The notes under the pieces were generated by a model. The model was not told where the DNA came from, did not search any database, and was given only the letters and a program-made list of their open reading frames with translations. The position numbers and the translations under genes were made by a program. From Chloroflexota bacterium (GTDB lineage Bacteria > Chloroflexota > Anaerolineae > Promineifilales > Promineifilaceae), in NCBI GenBank assembly GCA_024223125.1, contig JAAEOP010000013.1, forward strand, positions 1-22,337: a stretch of DNA of 22,337 nucleotides. The letters run 5' to 3'. Shown here in pieces: positions 8,872-16,441 of the stretch (positions are counted from its first letter, which is position 1; every line of letters starts with the position of its first letter).

Positions 8872-9741
8872 TTAATCCGACCGGCGCCGGCCGCGCAGCC
8901 AGGCGGCCAGCCCCGACAACCCCGCCAGCGCCGCCGCTGCCAGCGCCATGACGCCCGTGGGTGAAGCGGCCGAAGCCATTGCATCTTGCAGCGTAACGGC
9001 CGTAGGGCCGGTTGGCGGGCAGGTTGAGCTTGGACTAAACCCGGTCATAATCTGGCACTCGTCATACGCGCCGTAGACATTGGTGACGGGCGGTTGGAAC
9101 GGATCCGGGCTGATGATGAAATTCGACGCACCGGCAGGGCCGCTGGGCGTGAACGCCAGCCGGACCCAGCCGACGTGGGGGTTGTTGCCCGGGTCTTCGG
9201 CCAGGTTGAAGCGCAGCCCCAGGTAAGCCGGCACGCCCCCCAATGCGTTCCACCCGCCGGAATTGGGGCCTACAGTCATGAGGTGGAACCCCGATCGGAA
9301 GCCGGCCGATGTCGTATTCAAAGTGGTTCCCGTCCCGGTGATGGGGTTGGGTGCGGGAACCCCGTATATGGTGCCGGTGCCATAGGCGCTCAACCCGCGG
9401 TCGCTCCCGGAGGAAACGGGATTCAATAACACAGAGTTACCGAAGTGGCTCATCACAAACTCCGGGTTGCCGTCGCCATCGAAATCAATGGGGAAAGTGC
9501 CGCTGGTTACAGACACCGTCGGTCCGGTCATGGTTCCCTGGGAGTTGGGAGCCAGCAGGGAACCTTTTGTTATGGCGGGCCGGAGTGCAAAACTATCGCC
9601 GCCGCTCATCCGGTCCGGGTCTACTTCCATCTGCGGCGCGGCCGCCTGGGCTGTGCCCGCCGCCAACGCTAACGCCGCCGCCGCCGAGTAGGCCAGCAGC
9701 CGTTTGTTCAAATCATTGTGTCGTTTCTCTTTTGTCGTCAT
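8872..9741 (-). CDS. Secreted protein with signal peptide and C-terminal membrane anchor (PEP-CTERM-like layout)
   Basis: Protein of 289 aa. The N-terminus has a basic start, a hydrophobic Ala/Leu stretch (LLAYSAAAALALAAG) and a signal-peptidase-like AQA near residue 33. The exported part contains DFDGDGNPEF (residues 87-95), a likely Ca-binding or FG-GAP-like loop, and YLGLRFNL...GWVRLAF, a pattern common in exosortase-sorted proteins. The C-terminus is a hydrophobic helix (about 263-281) ending in RGRRRSD, the tripartite layout of sorting or anchoring tails, although no PEP motif is seen. The start is ATG 9739-9741 with GGAGG at 9748-9752; the longer upstream frame would run through a palindrome and is rejected. 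The gene is GC-rich like its upstream neighbour. Its specific function is unknown. Confidence 0.8.
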   Translation of the reverse strand: MTTKEKRHNDLNKRLLAYSAAAALALAAGTAQAAAPQMEVDPDRMSGGDSFALRPAITKGSLLAPNSQGTMTGPTVSVTSGTFPIDFDGDGNPEFVMSHFGNSVLLNPVSSGSDRGLSAYGTGTIYGVPAPNPITGTGTTLNTTSAGFRSGFHLMTVGPNSGGWNALGGVPAYLGLRFNLAEDPGNNPHVGWVRLAFTPSGPAGASNFIISPDPFQPPVTNVYGAYDECQIMTGFSPSSTCPPTGPTAVTLQDAMASAASPTGVMALAAAALAGLSGLAAWLRGRRRSD

Positions 9742-9775
9742 CAAAAACCTCCGTTTTGTAATAATGAATTGTCCA

Positions 9776-9808
9776 AAGTCCCCGGCACTTCCCAAGTGCC
9801 GGGGACTT
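9776..9808. repeat. 33-bp palindrome, copy 2 (15-bp arms, loop CCC)
   Basis: Same arms as 8826-8858, with loop CCC at 9791-9793. An extra A-T pair (9775/9809) lengthens the stem to 16 bp. It starts 3 nt after the stop codon of the phosphatase-TPR gene and ends 24 nt before the GGAGG of the secreted-protein gene, so it separates the two genes. It is a likely transcript-end or stabilising stem, or a REP-like mobile repeat. Confidence 0.85.
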
Positions 9809-9811
9809 TCG

Positions 9812-11887
9812 TTAATCTGAAAACTGTTCCTCAATCAACCGACGATACCTGGCCGCCGTTTCCGGCTGTCCCAGCCGCCGCTCATACAACTCCGCCAGCC
9901 GCAGGTAAGCCCGCCGCATTCCCGGCGCCTGCGACAACGCTACCTGATACGCCTCGGCCGCCCGCTCATACTGCCCCAACCGGGTCAACGCCTGCCCCAG
10001 ATGAAAATGAGCCGCCGGCCGGTGGTAGGTAATCCCCACCGCCGCCAGCGCCGCTTCGGCCGCCTCCTCAAACCGTCTCTGGCGCAAATAAGCCAGCGCC
10101 AACCCATGAAAGGCGGCCGCGCTCTCCGGGTCAATCGCCAACGCCTTTTGGTACGCATCCTCCGCCCGCGACCACGCTTCCATCTGCAAATAGGCGTTGC
10201 CAATGCGCTGGTGCAGCCCCGGCCGCTGCGGGTCGGCCGCCTCTGCCCGCGTCAGGAATTGCAGCGCATCTTCCGGCTTTTCCTCCGCCAGCAACAGCAT
10301 CCCTTGCAGCAAATCCAGCGCCGGAAAATGGGTCTCCTCCCGAGCCACAATCTCCTCCACCAGGCGGCGGCAGTCGGGCAGGCGGTCCAGGTCATGGTAA
10401 CATTGGGCTAGCCGCAAGCCGTAGCGGCGTTGGTCGGGCGCTTTTTTGTACAACTCTTCCAGCAGCGGCCGCGCCTCCTCATTGCGCCCTGTACTCAGGT
10501 AAACCCGCGCCAGCCAAAATTGGGATTCGCACACACTGCGGTCAATCGTCTTTTGCTGGTCTTCGCCCGGCGGTTCCACATACCCCAAAGCGACGAGCTG
10601 CTCCATCATCGCTTGTTCCGCCCACGGATCCTGGCGCAGGTCGTCGGCGTACAGCCCCGCATCCCCTGCCACCTCCTCCCAACTGGGAATGTAGTCGGCC
10701 GTCAGCGGCGGATCGAATACTTCGCCCAACGGTTTGCCGTCCATATCCCGCCCCACCGGCAGGTCAAACAAAGTCAACACGGTGGGGGCGATGTCCAGCA
10801 GCGAGGCGCCATAAACGCGCTCATCGGGGCGGGTATTCGGCCCCTTCATGCACAAAATGCCCAAATGACGATGCTCGATGGCCGGCCCGGCCGGTTCTTT
10901 GGGGATGCCCCTGGGGCGCAAATGGTCGGGATGGAAGCCGTGGTCGGAAAGCAGGATGACGGTCGTATCCGGCCCGGCCAATGTGAGCATATATTCCAGC
11001 ATCATATCGTGGAAGCGATAACCGGCGGCGATGACGTAATGGTACAAATCGTACAACTCTTCAGGGATGAAGTCGCGGCGGGGCGGATGGAACTTCATGA
11101 AGCCGTGGCCGAAATGATCCAGGGTGTCGTAGTAGACGGCCATAAAATCCCACGGTTCATTTTCCATCGTCCAGGTAGCGGCGGCATAGACAGAGGCGCA
11201 ATCGGCGATGGTTTTGATTACCGACGCCAGCCGTTTGTCCTTTTCTAGATCAATCTGAGCCGCTTTAGGCACGAAAGGGAGCAGGTGGGCGGCGGTCAGT
11301 TCGCTGGGATGGATGCGCAGTTGGGCTAGCGTTTCCGTCAGGCGGGGCGGGTGAATGCTTCCTGGCGGCAGCGGCCACGGCTGCCCGTATTCTGCCCGGG
11401 CGTGGTGGTAGAAGTTGGAAACGGTAACGCCGTTAATCGGTTCGGCGGGATGGCTGGGCCACCAGCCGACAACATGGCTGCGGTATCCTTCCTGGTTGAG
11501 GATATTCCAGATCGCTTTCCCTTTACGCGACGTAGCCATGACGGGGCGGATGCGTTTATGGTCGGGGTCGGGTTGGGTGAAGCCGATGATGCCGTGTTTA
11601 TCGGCCGTTGTGCCGGTAGCCACGCTGGTCCACAACATAGGCGACAGGGGCGGGTCTAAGGTGGCGATGTTGCCGATGACGCCCTGATTGACCAATCCTT
11701 CCAGCGCGGGCATGTAACCGGCGTCCATGAGGGGGTTGATCGCTTTCCAGTCGGCCGCGTCCCAGCCGATGAGCAGCACTTTGCGTTTACCGGCGTGCGG
11801 GGGCGACATGCCTTTGCCGGAGAAGGGAATAGCGTTGGGTACGCCGTCCCGCTTTTCCCGCCAGGCGGTCAGGCCGCGGGCGCCCAT
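9812..11887 (-). CDS. Type I phosphodiesterase / alkaline-phosphatase-superfamily protein with C-terminal TPR repeats
   Basis: Protein of 691 aa from this start. Residues about 36-390 are a type I phosphodiesterase/nucleotide pyrophosphatase domain. Asp43 lies in LLIGWDAADW and the Thr87 nucleophile in SPMLWTSVATG. Metal ligands are seen in YYDTLDHFGHGF (254-261) and LLSDHGFHPDH (Asp315/His316). Residues about 450-690 hold tandem TPR units (such as AYLQMEAWSRAEDAYQKALA), implying a protein partner. Substrate is unknown. There is no signal peptide from this start. ATG 11885-11887 lacks a good ribosome site, and coding-like sequence continues in frame upstream without a start codon. With one more C in the 7-C tract at 11960-11966, the gene would begin at ATG 11979 (31 extra residues). 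The block is GC-rich. Confidence 0.88.
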   Translation of the reverse strand: MGARGLTAWREKRDGVPNAIPFSGKGMSPPHAGKRKVLLIGWDAADWKAINPLMDAGYMPALEGLVNQGVIGNIATLDPPLSPMLWTSVATGTTADKHGIIGFTQPDPDHKRIRPVMATSRKGKAIWNILNQEGYRSHVVGWWPSHPAEPINGVTVSNFYHHARAEYGQPWPLPPGSIHPPRLTETLAQLRIHPSELTAAHLLPFVPKAAQIDLEKDKRLASVIKTIADCASVYAAATWTMENEPWDFMAVYYDTLDHFGHGFMKFHPPRRDFIPEELYDLYHYVIAAGYRFHDMMLEYMLTLAGPDTTVILLSDHGFHPDHLRPRGIPKEPAGPAIEHRHLGILCMKGPNTRPDERVYGASLLDIAPTVLTLFDLPVGRDMDGKPLGEVFDPPLTADYIPSWEEVAGDAGLYADDLRQDPWAEQAMMEQLVALGYVEPPGEDQQKTIDRSVCESQFWLARVYLSTGRNEEARPLLEELYKKAPDQRRYGLRLAQCYHDLDRLPDCRRLVEEIVAREETHFPALDLLQGMLLLAEEKPEDALQFLTRAEAADPQRPGLHQRIGNAYLQMEAWSRAEDAYQKALAIDPESAAAFHGLALAYLRQRRFEEAAEAALAAVGITYHRPAAHFHLGQALTRLGQYERAAEAYQVALSQAPGMRRAYLRLAELYERRLGQPETAARYRRLIEEQFSD

Positions 11888-11979
11888 AGCCAGCAGCCCT
11901 AATGAGCCTTCATCGGGAATGTCATAAACGTCGCCGGCTTGGGGTACGGATGGTTGTTCGGGGGGGAGGATTGTGTCAT
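11888..11979 (-). other. Probable true 5' end of the phosphatase-TPR gene, broken at a 7-C tract
   Basis: In frame with the gene, this stretch reads PPEQPSVPQAGDVYDIPDEG then SLGLLA, with no stop, up to TAA codons before 11980. It contains no ATG, GTG or TTG. The ATG at 11977-11979 is one base out of frame, and the only homopolymer between them is 7 Cs (minus strand) at 11960-11966. Adding one C gives a clean start MTQSSPPEQPSV joined to the rest. It is either a sequencing/assembly indel or a real, possibly variable, tract. Confidence 0.6.
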
Positions 11980-12072
11980 AATGATGTTAATCTCGAGAGT
12001 GTGGTATTGTGAGGATTTTATGCGACTTGATTGTACCACAGGTTGAGAAAGCATCCCCTCAATCTTCGGCCG

Positions 12073-13362
12073 TCACTTGCGGCGTACACGGGTCATGGTG
12101 AACCAGGCCAACCCCATAAACAGCGTACTAAAAAGCCATAACCAGCGATATTGATCGCCGAGGATGTCTACGGTGATGCCGCCGAGTGTGGGGCCTAAGA
12201 CGGCCGCTAATTGTGAAGAAAAGTAGTAAAGTCCAGTGTAAGCGCCAATACGACGTTCATCCCCATAATCGTATACCAGGGGCAGGCTGTTCACATTGAC
12301 GGCCGCCCAGAAAAACCCAATCAACACCAGGATGATGACAAAAGTAACCCCGTTTTGAATAATGAAATATCCGGCAATGGTTAAGAAGAACAGCCCGATT
12401 AAACCGATGATGATGATTTGGCGACGGCCGTAGCGCGTTCCTAATAATCCGGCCGGCAGGGCAAATAAGATAAAGGAAATGGTGACTGACCCGGCAAAGA
12501 TAGATGCCTGACCGGGAGAGATGCCCAGCGTAAACACGGCAAATGAGGAAAGTCCCGCTTCCAACGCATTAAAAGCCATAAACCAAAACAAAATGCTAAC
12601 CAGCACAAAAAGGCCGCTTTTGTCGGGATTTTGCAGCATGGTTTTCAGATTGGCAACGACACCGGCTCCCCGGTCTTCCTTCTCATCCAGGCTGATGGTT
12701 TTGGGTTCGCGCACTCGCCAAACGGCAACCAGAGAAGCGACCGCGAGCAGCACAGCCCCGCCAATAAATGGCGCTGCACGGCCGTAAGCTGTATACAAAA
12801 GACCGCCGCCAAAAAAGGCCAACAGCCCGCCAATGCCACCCATCAAATTGATGATTCCATTCGCCTTGCTGCGGTCGGCGGGCATAAACAAATCACCCAA
12901 CCAAGAGACTGTGGGCGACCGGAAAAGAGCCATGCCAAAATTGGTAATCAGGATAAAAGCGGCTACAGCTAAGGCAGATTGGGCAAAAGGAATCATGAGA
13001 AAGCCGACAACGGCGATGGGCATGCCGAGTAAAATCCACGGTTTACGCCGGCCGAAACGGTTCCAGGTATGGTCACTTTTGGCTCCAACCCAGGGCTGGA
13101 CAAATACATTGATGATATTGTCCCAGGTCATAATGAAGAGGGCTAAGGCAGGCGCTAAACCAAAACCAACAATGTCGGGGATGTCCCGGCCGGCTTCTGC
13201 CAATTGCCGTTCAAATTCAGGGTTGCCTGCCTGTAAAAATAGGGGGATGTACTGGTTGAAGATGGGCCAGATGATGCTGATGCCTAAAAACCCAAAGCCA
13301 ACGAGCAGTGTTTTTCTGTAGCTGAATTTTCTAATTTCTGATTGTGTGGCACTGTTTGCCAT
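12073..13362 (-). CDS. MFS/GPH-like sugar-type transporter
   Basis: Integral membrane permease of 429 aa with about 12 hydrophobic segments. The loop after the second or third helix has AKSDHTWNRFGRRKPW (about residues 97-112), the variant of MFS motif A typical of glycoside/GPH and SLC45-like carriers, usually cation-coupled sugar uptake. A second copy-like motif, LLGTRYGRRQ, follows in the second half. The start is ATG 13360-13362, with GGAGGG at 13367-13372, 4 nt upstream. The longer open frame to 13431 is rejected. The gene is read divergently from clpS across 170 bp. Substrate cannot be assigned from sequence, and no sugar-metabolism gene is adjacent. Confidence 0.87.
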   Translation of the reverse strand: MANSATQSEIRKFSYRKTLLVGFGFLGISIIWPIFNQYIPLFLQAGNPEFERQLAEAGRDIPDIVGFGLAPALALFIMTWDNIINVFVQPWVGAKSDHTWNRFGRRKPWILLGMPIAVVGFLMIPFAQSALAVAAFILITNFGMALFRSPTVSWLGDLFMPADRSKANGIINLMGGIGGLLAFFGGGLLYTAYGRAAPFIGGAVLLAVASLVAVWRVREPKTISLDEKEDRGAGVVANLKTMLQNPDKSGLFVLVSILFWFMAFNALEAGLSSFAVFTLGISPGQASIFAGSVTISFILFALPAGLLGTRYGRRQIIIIGLIGLFFLTIAGYFIIQNGVTFVIILVLIGFFWAAVNVNSLPLVYDYGDERRIGAYTGLYYFSSQLAAVLGPTLGGITVDILGDQYRWLWLFSTLFMGLAWFTMTRVRRK

Positions 13363-13532
13363 AAGACCCTCCATATTGTTGCCCCAGGTTATACCGCACC
13401 GTCCCGTCCCTACCAAAACTTGTTTCATCAATGGCCGATTTCTGTCTTGGTTGAAACGAAGAGTAACGCCAAAAATTGTGATGGAGACGGCCGTCGCTAT
13501 GCCTACGTTACATGTTGAGATAAAATTGATTT

Positions 13533-13916
13533 ATGGTGAAGGACAATGGATTAGCTGGAAGTTTACCGGGGCAAAAATGTGGGCCACTACCCAGAGCGAT
13601 TATTGCTGAACCAGATGTGGAATGGGATCTGGAAACGCGCCAAGACAGCATGACTGAAGAGGACGAAGAGAGCTTGTGGCGGGTCATCATTCACAATGAT
13701 GACGTGACACCGATGGAATTTGTGGTCATTATTTTGCAGCGGATTTTCCAATTGTCACCCTTACAAGCGGAGCATGTGATGATTATGGCTCATTATACGG
13801 GTATGGCTTATGTATGTACGCTGCCATTGTCTGAGGCACAGAAGCGGGTGGGCAAGGCTCATTTTGCGGCGCAGTTGGAAGGGTATCCGTTGTTGTTTTC
13901 GCTGGAACCGGAGTGA
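13533..13916 (+). CDS. clpS: ClpS-family adaptor of Clp protease
   Basis: Protein of 127 aa with a ClpS core from about residue 48. WRVIIHNDDVTPMEFVV contains Asn55-Asp56-Asp57, and HVMIMAHYTGMAYV contains His87. The 32-residue spacing from Asn55 to His87 equals Asn34-His66 of E. coli ClpS, which bind the N-terminal amino group of N-degron substrates. ClpS hands such substrates to ClpA/ClpC. The N-terminus is longer than in E. coli and acidic (DVEWDLETRQ, MTEEDEES). The start is ATG 13533, just after an in-frame TGA at 13527; no clear Shine-Dalgarno is visible, and the internal ATG at 13650 is a possible alternative. No clpA or clpC is in the window. Confidence 0.88.
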   Translation: MVKDNGLAGSLPGQKCGPLPRAIIAEPDVEWDLETRQDSMTEEDEESLWRVIIHNDDVTPMEFVVIILQRIFQLSPLQAEHVMIMAHYTGMAYVCTLPLSEAQKRVGKAHFAAQLEGYPLLFSLEPE

Positions 13917-13933
13917 CTATACAGTTAACAGAA

Positions 13934-13994
13934 ATGCAACGCACTTGCAACCGATCATACTATGGTGAATGATTCTGGGAAAAGTACGTCGCAT
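13934..13994. repeat. Degenerate inverted repeat downstream of clpS
   Basis: ATGCAACGCACTT (13934-13946) and AAGTACGTCGCAT (13982-13994) are reverse-complementary at 11 of 13 positions, with about 35 nt between them. The arms resemble those of the compact hairpin at 16387-16420. The element begins 17 nt after the clpS stop and may belong to the same dispersed family with an expanded loop. Confidence 0.45.
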
Positions 13995-14063
13995 CTGAAT
14001 AGTTACAATCTGGAATAGAGTTTCCCACTTATTTACCAAGTTTTTAGCACAGGAGATATTTTC

Positions 14064-15395
14064 ATGGAGTTACATTTGGATCAGGCCGGGCCGCAAGCCC
14101 GGACAGTGATTGAACGAGATATAGCCGCGTTGTCCCCTTCTTATACGCGAGAGTATCCATTGGTGGTAGATCATGCGCAGGGGTCGGAGGTTTGGGATAT
14201 AGACGGCCGTCGCTATGTAGATTTTATGTCTGGTATCGGTGTCTTGAATGTGGGGCATCGCCATCCTAAAGTGGTAGAGGCGGTGCGGGCGCAGGTAGAT
14301 AAATTTTGGCACATTTGCTTGAGCGATTTTTATTATGAGAATGCTGTGGAATTGGCGGAAAAACTGCAAGCAACTGCTCCCATGACAAATGGCAGCCGGG
14401 TATTTTTTAGTAATTCGGGTACGGAGGCGGTGGAAGCGGCCGTTAAACTAGCCATGTATCACACCAGACGAACACGGTTTATTGGCTTTTTGGGTGGGTT
14501 TCACGGCCGTACCCTCGGCGCGCTCTCATTTACAGCCAGCAAAATGGTGCAGCGAGCCAGCTACCAATTAGGGTTAAAAGTGTACCACCTACCTTACCCC
14601 AACCCATACCGGCCCCTTTTAGTGCATCCAGCCGACGAAAGTTATGGGGATACTGTGGTTGATTATTTGGAAGAACAATTATTCCGTACCACCCTGTCCC
14701 CAAAAGATGTGGCCGCGATTATGGTAGAGCCGATTCAGGGAGAAGGGGGGTATATTGTACCCGCGCCCAATTTCATGAAACGGCTGCGCCACCTTTGTGA
14801 TGAACATGGCATTTTGTTGATTGTGGATGAGATACAGTCGGGCATCGGCCGTACCGGTAAATGGTGGGCTGTGGAACATGATCTGGTGGAACCAGATATT
14901 GTCTGTTTTGCCAAAGGGGTAGCCAGCGGGCTGCCTCTGGGTGGTATCATTGCCCGTGAGAAGGTGATGAATTGGGAATCAGGCACACATGGCAGTACCT
15001 TTGGCGGCAATCCGGTCGCTGTGGCGGCGGCCGTTGCCACCCTCAATGTCATTGAAGAAGAAGGATTGATGACCCGTGCCACAGAAACGGGACAATATAT
15101 GATGGATGCACTGGCGGAAATGCAAACGCGCCATCCTAGCATTGGCGAGGTGCGGGGACGGGGGCTGATGGTTGCGGCCGAGTTTGTAAAAGACCAGACG
15201 ACAAAGGAACGGGCAGTTGCCTTACGCAATGAGGTAATTCAAAATGCGTTTAACAGAGGACTATTGCTGCTGCCCTGTGGTACAAATACGATTCGCTTTA
15301 TTCCCTCCCTCAACATCCCGATGCCGTTGGTGGAAGAGGGATTGCGTACTTTTGAAGAGGTGTTGACGGCCGTGGAAGCGGATTATTTAGCTTAA
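14064..15395 (+). CDS. Class III (omega) aminotransferase, GabT/ArgD-like
   Basis: PLP-dependent aminotransferase of 443 aa. The phosphate-binding SNSGTEAVEAAVKLA is at about 116-130, the aromatic ring stacking region is GFHGRTLGALS, and VDEIQSGIGRTG carries Asp255, which pairs with the PLP nitrogen. Lys284 in CFAKGVASGLPLGG is the Schiff-base lysine. It transfers an omega-amino group to an alpha-keto acid. Likely substrates are 4-aminobutyrate or a related amine; acetylornithine is possible. The start is ATG 14064 with AGGAG 8 nt upstream. The DapA-family gene follows closely in the same direction, so a shared amino-acid catabolic role is plausible but not shown. I leave the symbol empty because the substrate is unclear. 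Confidence 0.9.
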   Translation: MELHLDQAGPQARTVIERDIAALSPSYTREYPLVVDHAQGSEVWDIDGRRYVDFMSGIGVLNVGHRHPKVVEAVRAQVDKFWHICLSDFYYENAVELAEKLQATAPMTNGSRVFFSNSGTEAVEAAVKLAMYHTRRTRFIGFLGGFHGRTLGALSFTASKMVQRASYQLGLKVYHLPYPNPYRPLLVHPADESYGDTVVDYLEEQLFRTTLSPKDVAAIMVEPIQGEGGYIVPAPNFMKRLRHLCDEHGILLIVDEIQSGIGRTGKWWAVEHDLVEPDIVCFAKGVASGLPLGGIIAREKVMNWESGTHGSTFGGNPVAVAAAVATLNVIEEEGLMTRATETGQYMMDALAEMQTRHPSIGEVRGRGLMVAAEFVKDQTTKERAVALRNEVIQNAFNRGLLLLPCGTNTIRFIPSLNIPMPLVEEGLRTFEEVLTAVEADYLA

Positions 15396-15415
15396 AGATT
15401 CAATCGGAAAAATAA

Positions 15416-15451
15416 TTGGAGATTGAGAGATTGGAGATTAACCAATCTCCA
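15416..15451. repeat. Short tandem repeat and hairpin before the DapA-family gene
   Basis: TTGGAGATT occurs twice with a 15-nt period (15416 and 15431). The second copy pairs with AATCTCCA: arms 15432-15439 and 15444-15451, loop AACC. The upstream candidate TTG start at 15423 lies inside this repeat, which argues against that start. The hairpin ends 19 nt before the preferred TTG at 15471 and could affect translation. Confidence 0.55.
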
Positions 15452-15470
15452 TCCAAATTTGGGGAAACCA

Positions 15471-16379
15471 TTGCAAACAAAGATTGCAGATTTGAAAAAG
15501 AAATTAAAAGGGGGCGTAGCTCCAGCGATGGTCACACCTTTGTTGGCTGATGGATATACGGTGAATACGGCCGTTATCCCCCCATTGGTAGACTTTCTAA
15601 TTACGGCTGGCGCCAAGGGGTTGTTTGTGGGTGGCACGACTGGCGAAGGGATTTTACTGACTGTTGAAGAACGGCTTCGTTTGCATGAAGCGGCTGTGTT
15701 GGCGGCCAACAGCCATATACCCGTCATCATTCATAGTGGAGCCAATCGGTTGGACACGGCCGTCACCCTTTCCCATCATGCGGCCGACATTGGCGCTGAT
15801 GCCATTGCCGCCGTCACCCCCTATTTTTATGGGTTGAACGATGATGGGCTGGCTACTTATTATGAAGCGATTGCTGCGGCCGTACCCACAATCCCCCTGT
15901 TGTTATATGATATTCCCCAGTTGGCAGTCAATGGCATTTCGCCAGAATTGGTGGCTCATCTGGCACAGACATTGCCTTCATTAGCAGGATTCAAAACGAG
16001 CTGCCCCAAAGCCCAGATCGTTCGCAAACTGATAGATGCAGCGCCAGAACATGGTATTGTTTTGGTGGGGAATGAAGCGATTGCTTTAGGTACATTGGCA
16101 ATGGGGGCGGATGGGATGATTAGTGGGTTGAGTACGGCCGTTCCGGAACCGTTTGTGCGTTTAACGGCCGCAGTTGCCCAAGGAAATTTAAAAGAGGCCA
16201 GACGGCGCCAGTTTTGTATAAACCGCATGTCGGCCTGTTTGCCGGCCGGGGTGCGTATTGGAGCCATTAAACAGATTTTGTGGGAACGGGGTTTGGCAGT
16301 AGGGTCGGCCGTACCGCCCCGTCCGGCGTATACACAGCCCCTTTGGGCACAAATAGAACGAATATTGCATGAAACATAA
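15471..16379 (+). CDS. Dihydrodipicolinate synthase (DapA) family class I aldolase
   Basis: TIM-barrel lyase of 302 aa, the usual family length. Motifs are GGTTGEG (54-60), TPYFY (116-120, containing the catalytic tyrosine), LLYDIP (145-149) and AGFKTS with Lys175 as the Schiff-base lysine. These enzymes cleave or form a C-C bond with pyruvate or a 2-keto acid. The YDIPQ in place of YNVPG, and the lack of other lysine genes nearby, argue that it may not be the lysine-pathway DapA. No ATG exists upstream of residue 20. I chose TTG 15471 with GGGG 6 nt upstream, because the earlier TTG at 15423 lies in a repeat. It follows the aminotransferase gene by 75 bp. Confidence 0.85.
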   Translation: MQTKIADLKKKLKGGVAPAMVTPLLADGYTVNTAVIPPLVDFLITAGAKGLFVGGTTGEGILLTVEERLRLHEAAVLAANSHIPVIIHSGANRLDTAVTLSHHAADIGADAIAAVTPYFYGLNDDGLATYYEAIAAAVPTIPLLLYDIPQLAVNGISPELVAHLAQTLPSLAGFKTSCPKAQIVRKLIDAAPEHGIVLVGNEAIALGTLAMGADGMISGLSTAVPEPFVRLTAAVAQGNLKEARRRQFCINRMSACLPAGVRIGAIKQILWERGLAVGSAVPPRPAYTQPLWAQIERILHET

Positions 16380-16386
16380 CTACTCG

Positions 16387-16420
16387 GGTGCGTTGCACTT
16401 TTTAAAAAGTGCGTCGCACC
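16387..16420. repeat. Near-perfect palindrome, 17-bp arms, after the DapA-family stop
   Basis: GGTGCGTTGCACTTTTT (16387-16403) faces AAAAAGTGCGTCGCACC (16404-16420). Pairing is complete except for one T-T mismatch and one G-U. It begins 7 nt after the stop codon at 16377-16379. No T-run follows the stem. It is probably a transcript-end structure or REP-like repeat. Confidence 0.75.
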
Positions 16421-16441
16421 TCTGGTAGCTGAATAATTACC

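Noticed and set aside
9742..9834. Longer N-terminus for the secreted-protein gene
   Set aside because: It would translate the 33-bp palindrome and overlap the upstream gene. GGAGG with correct spacing and a signal peptide both point to ATG 9741.
9062..11687. Long open frames on the plus strand and in other minus frames opposite the phosphatase and secreted-protein genes
   Set aside because: High GC removes stop codons in all frames. These frames show Arg/Pro-rich shadow composition and overlap genes with clear domain motifs.
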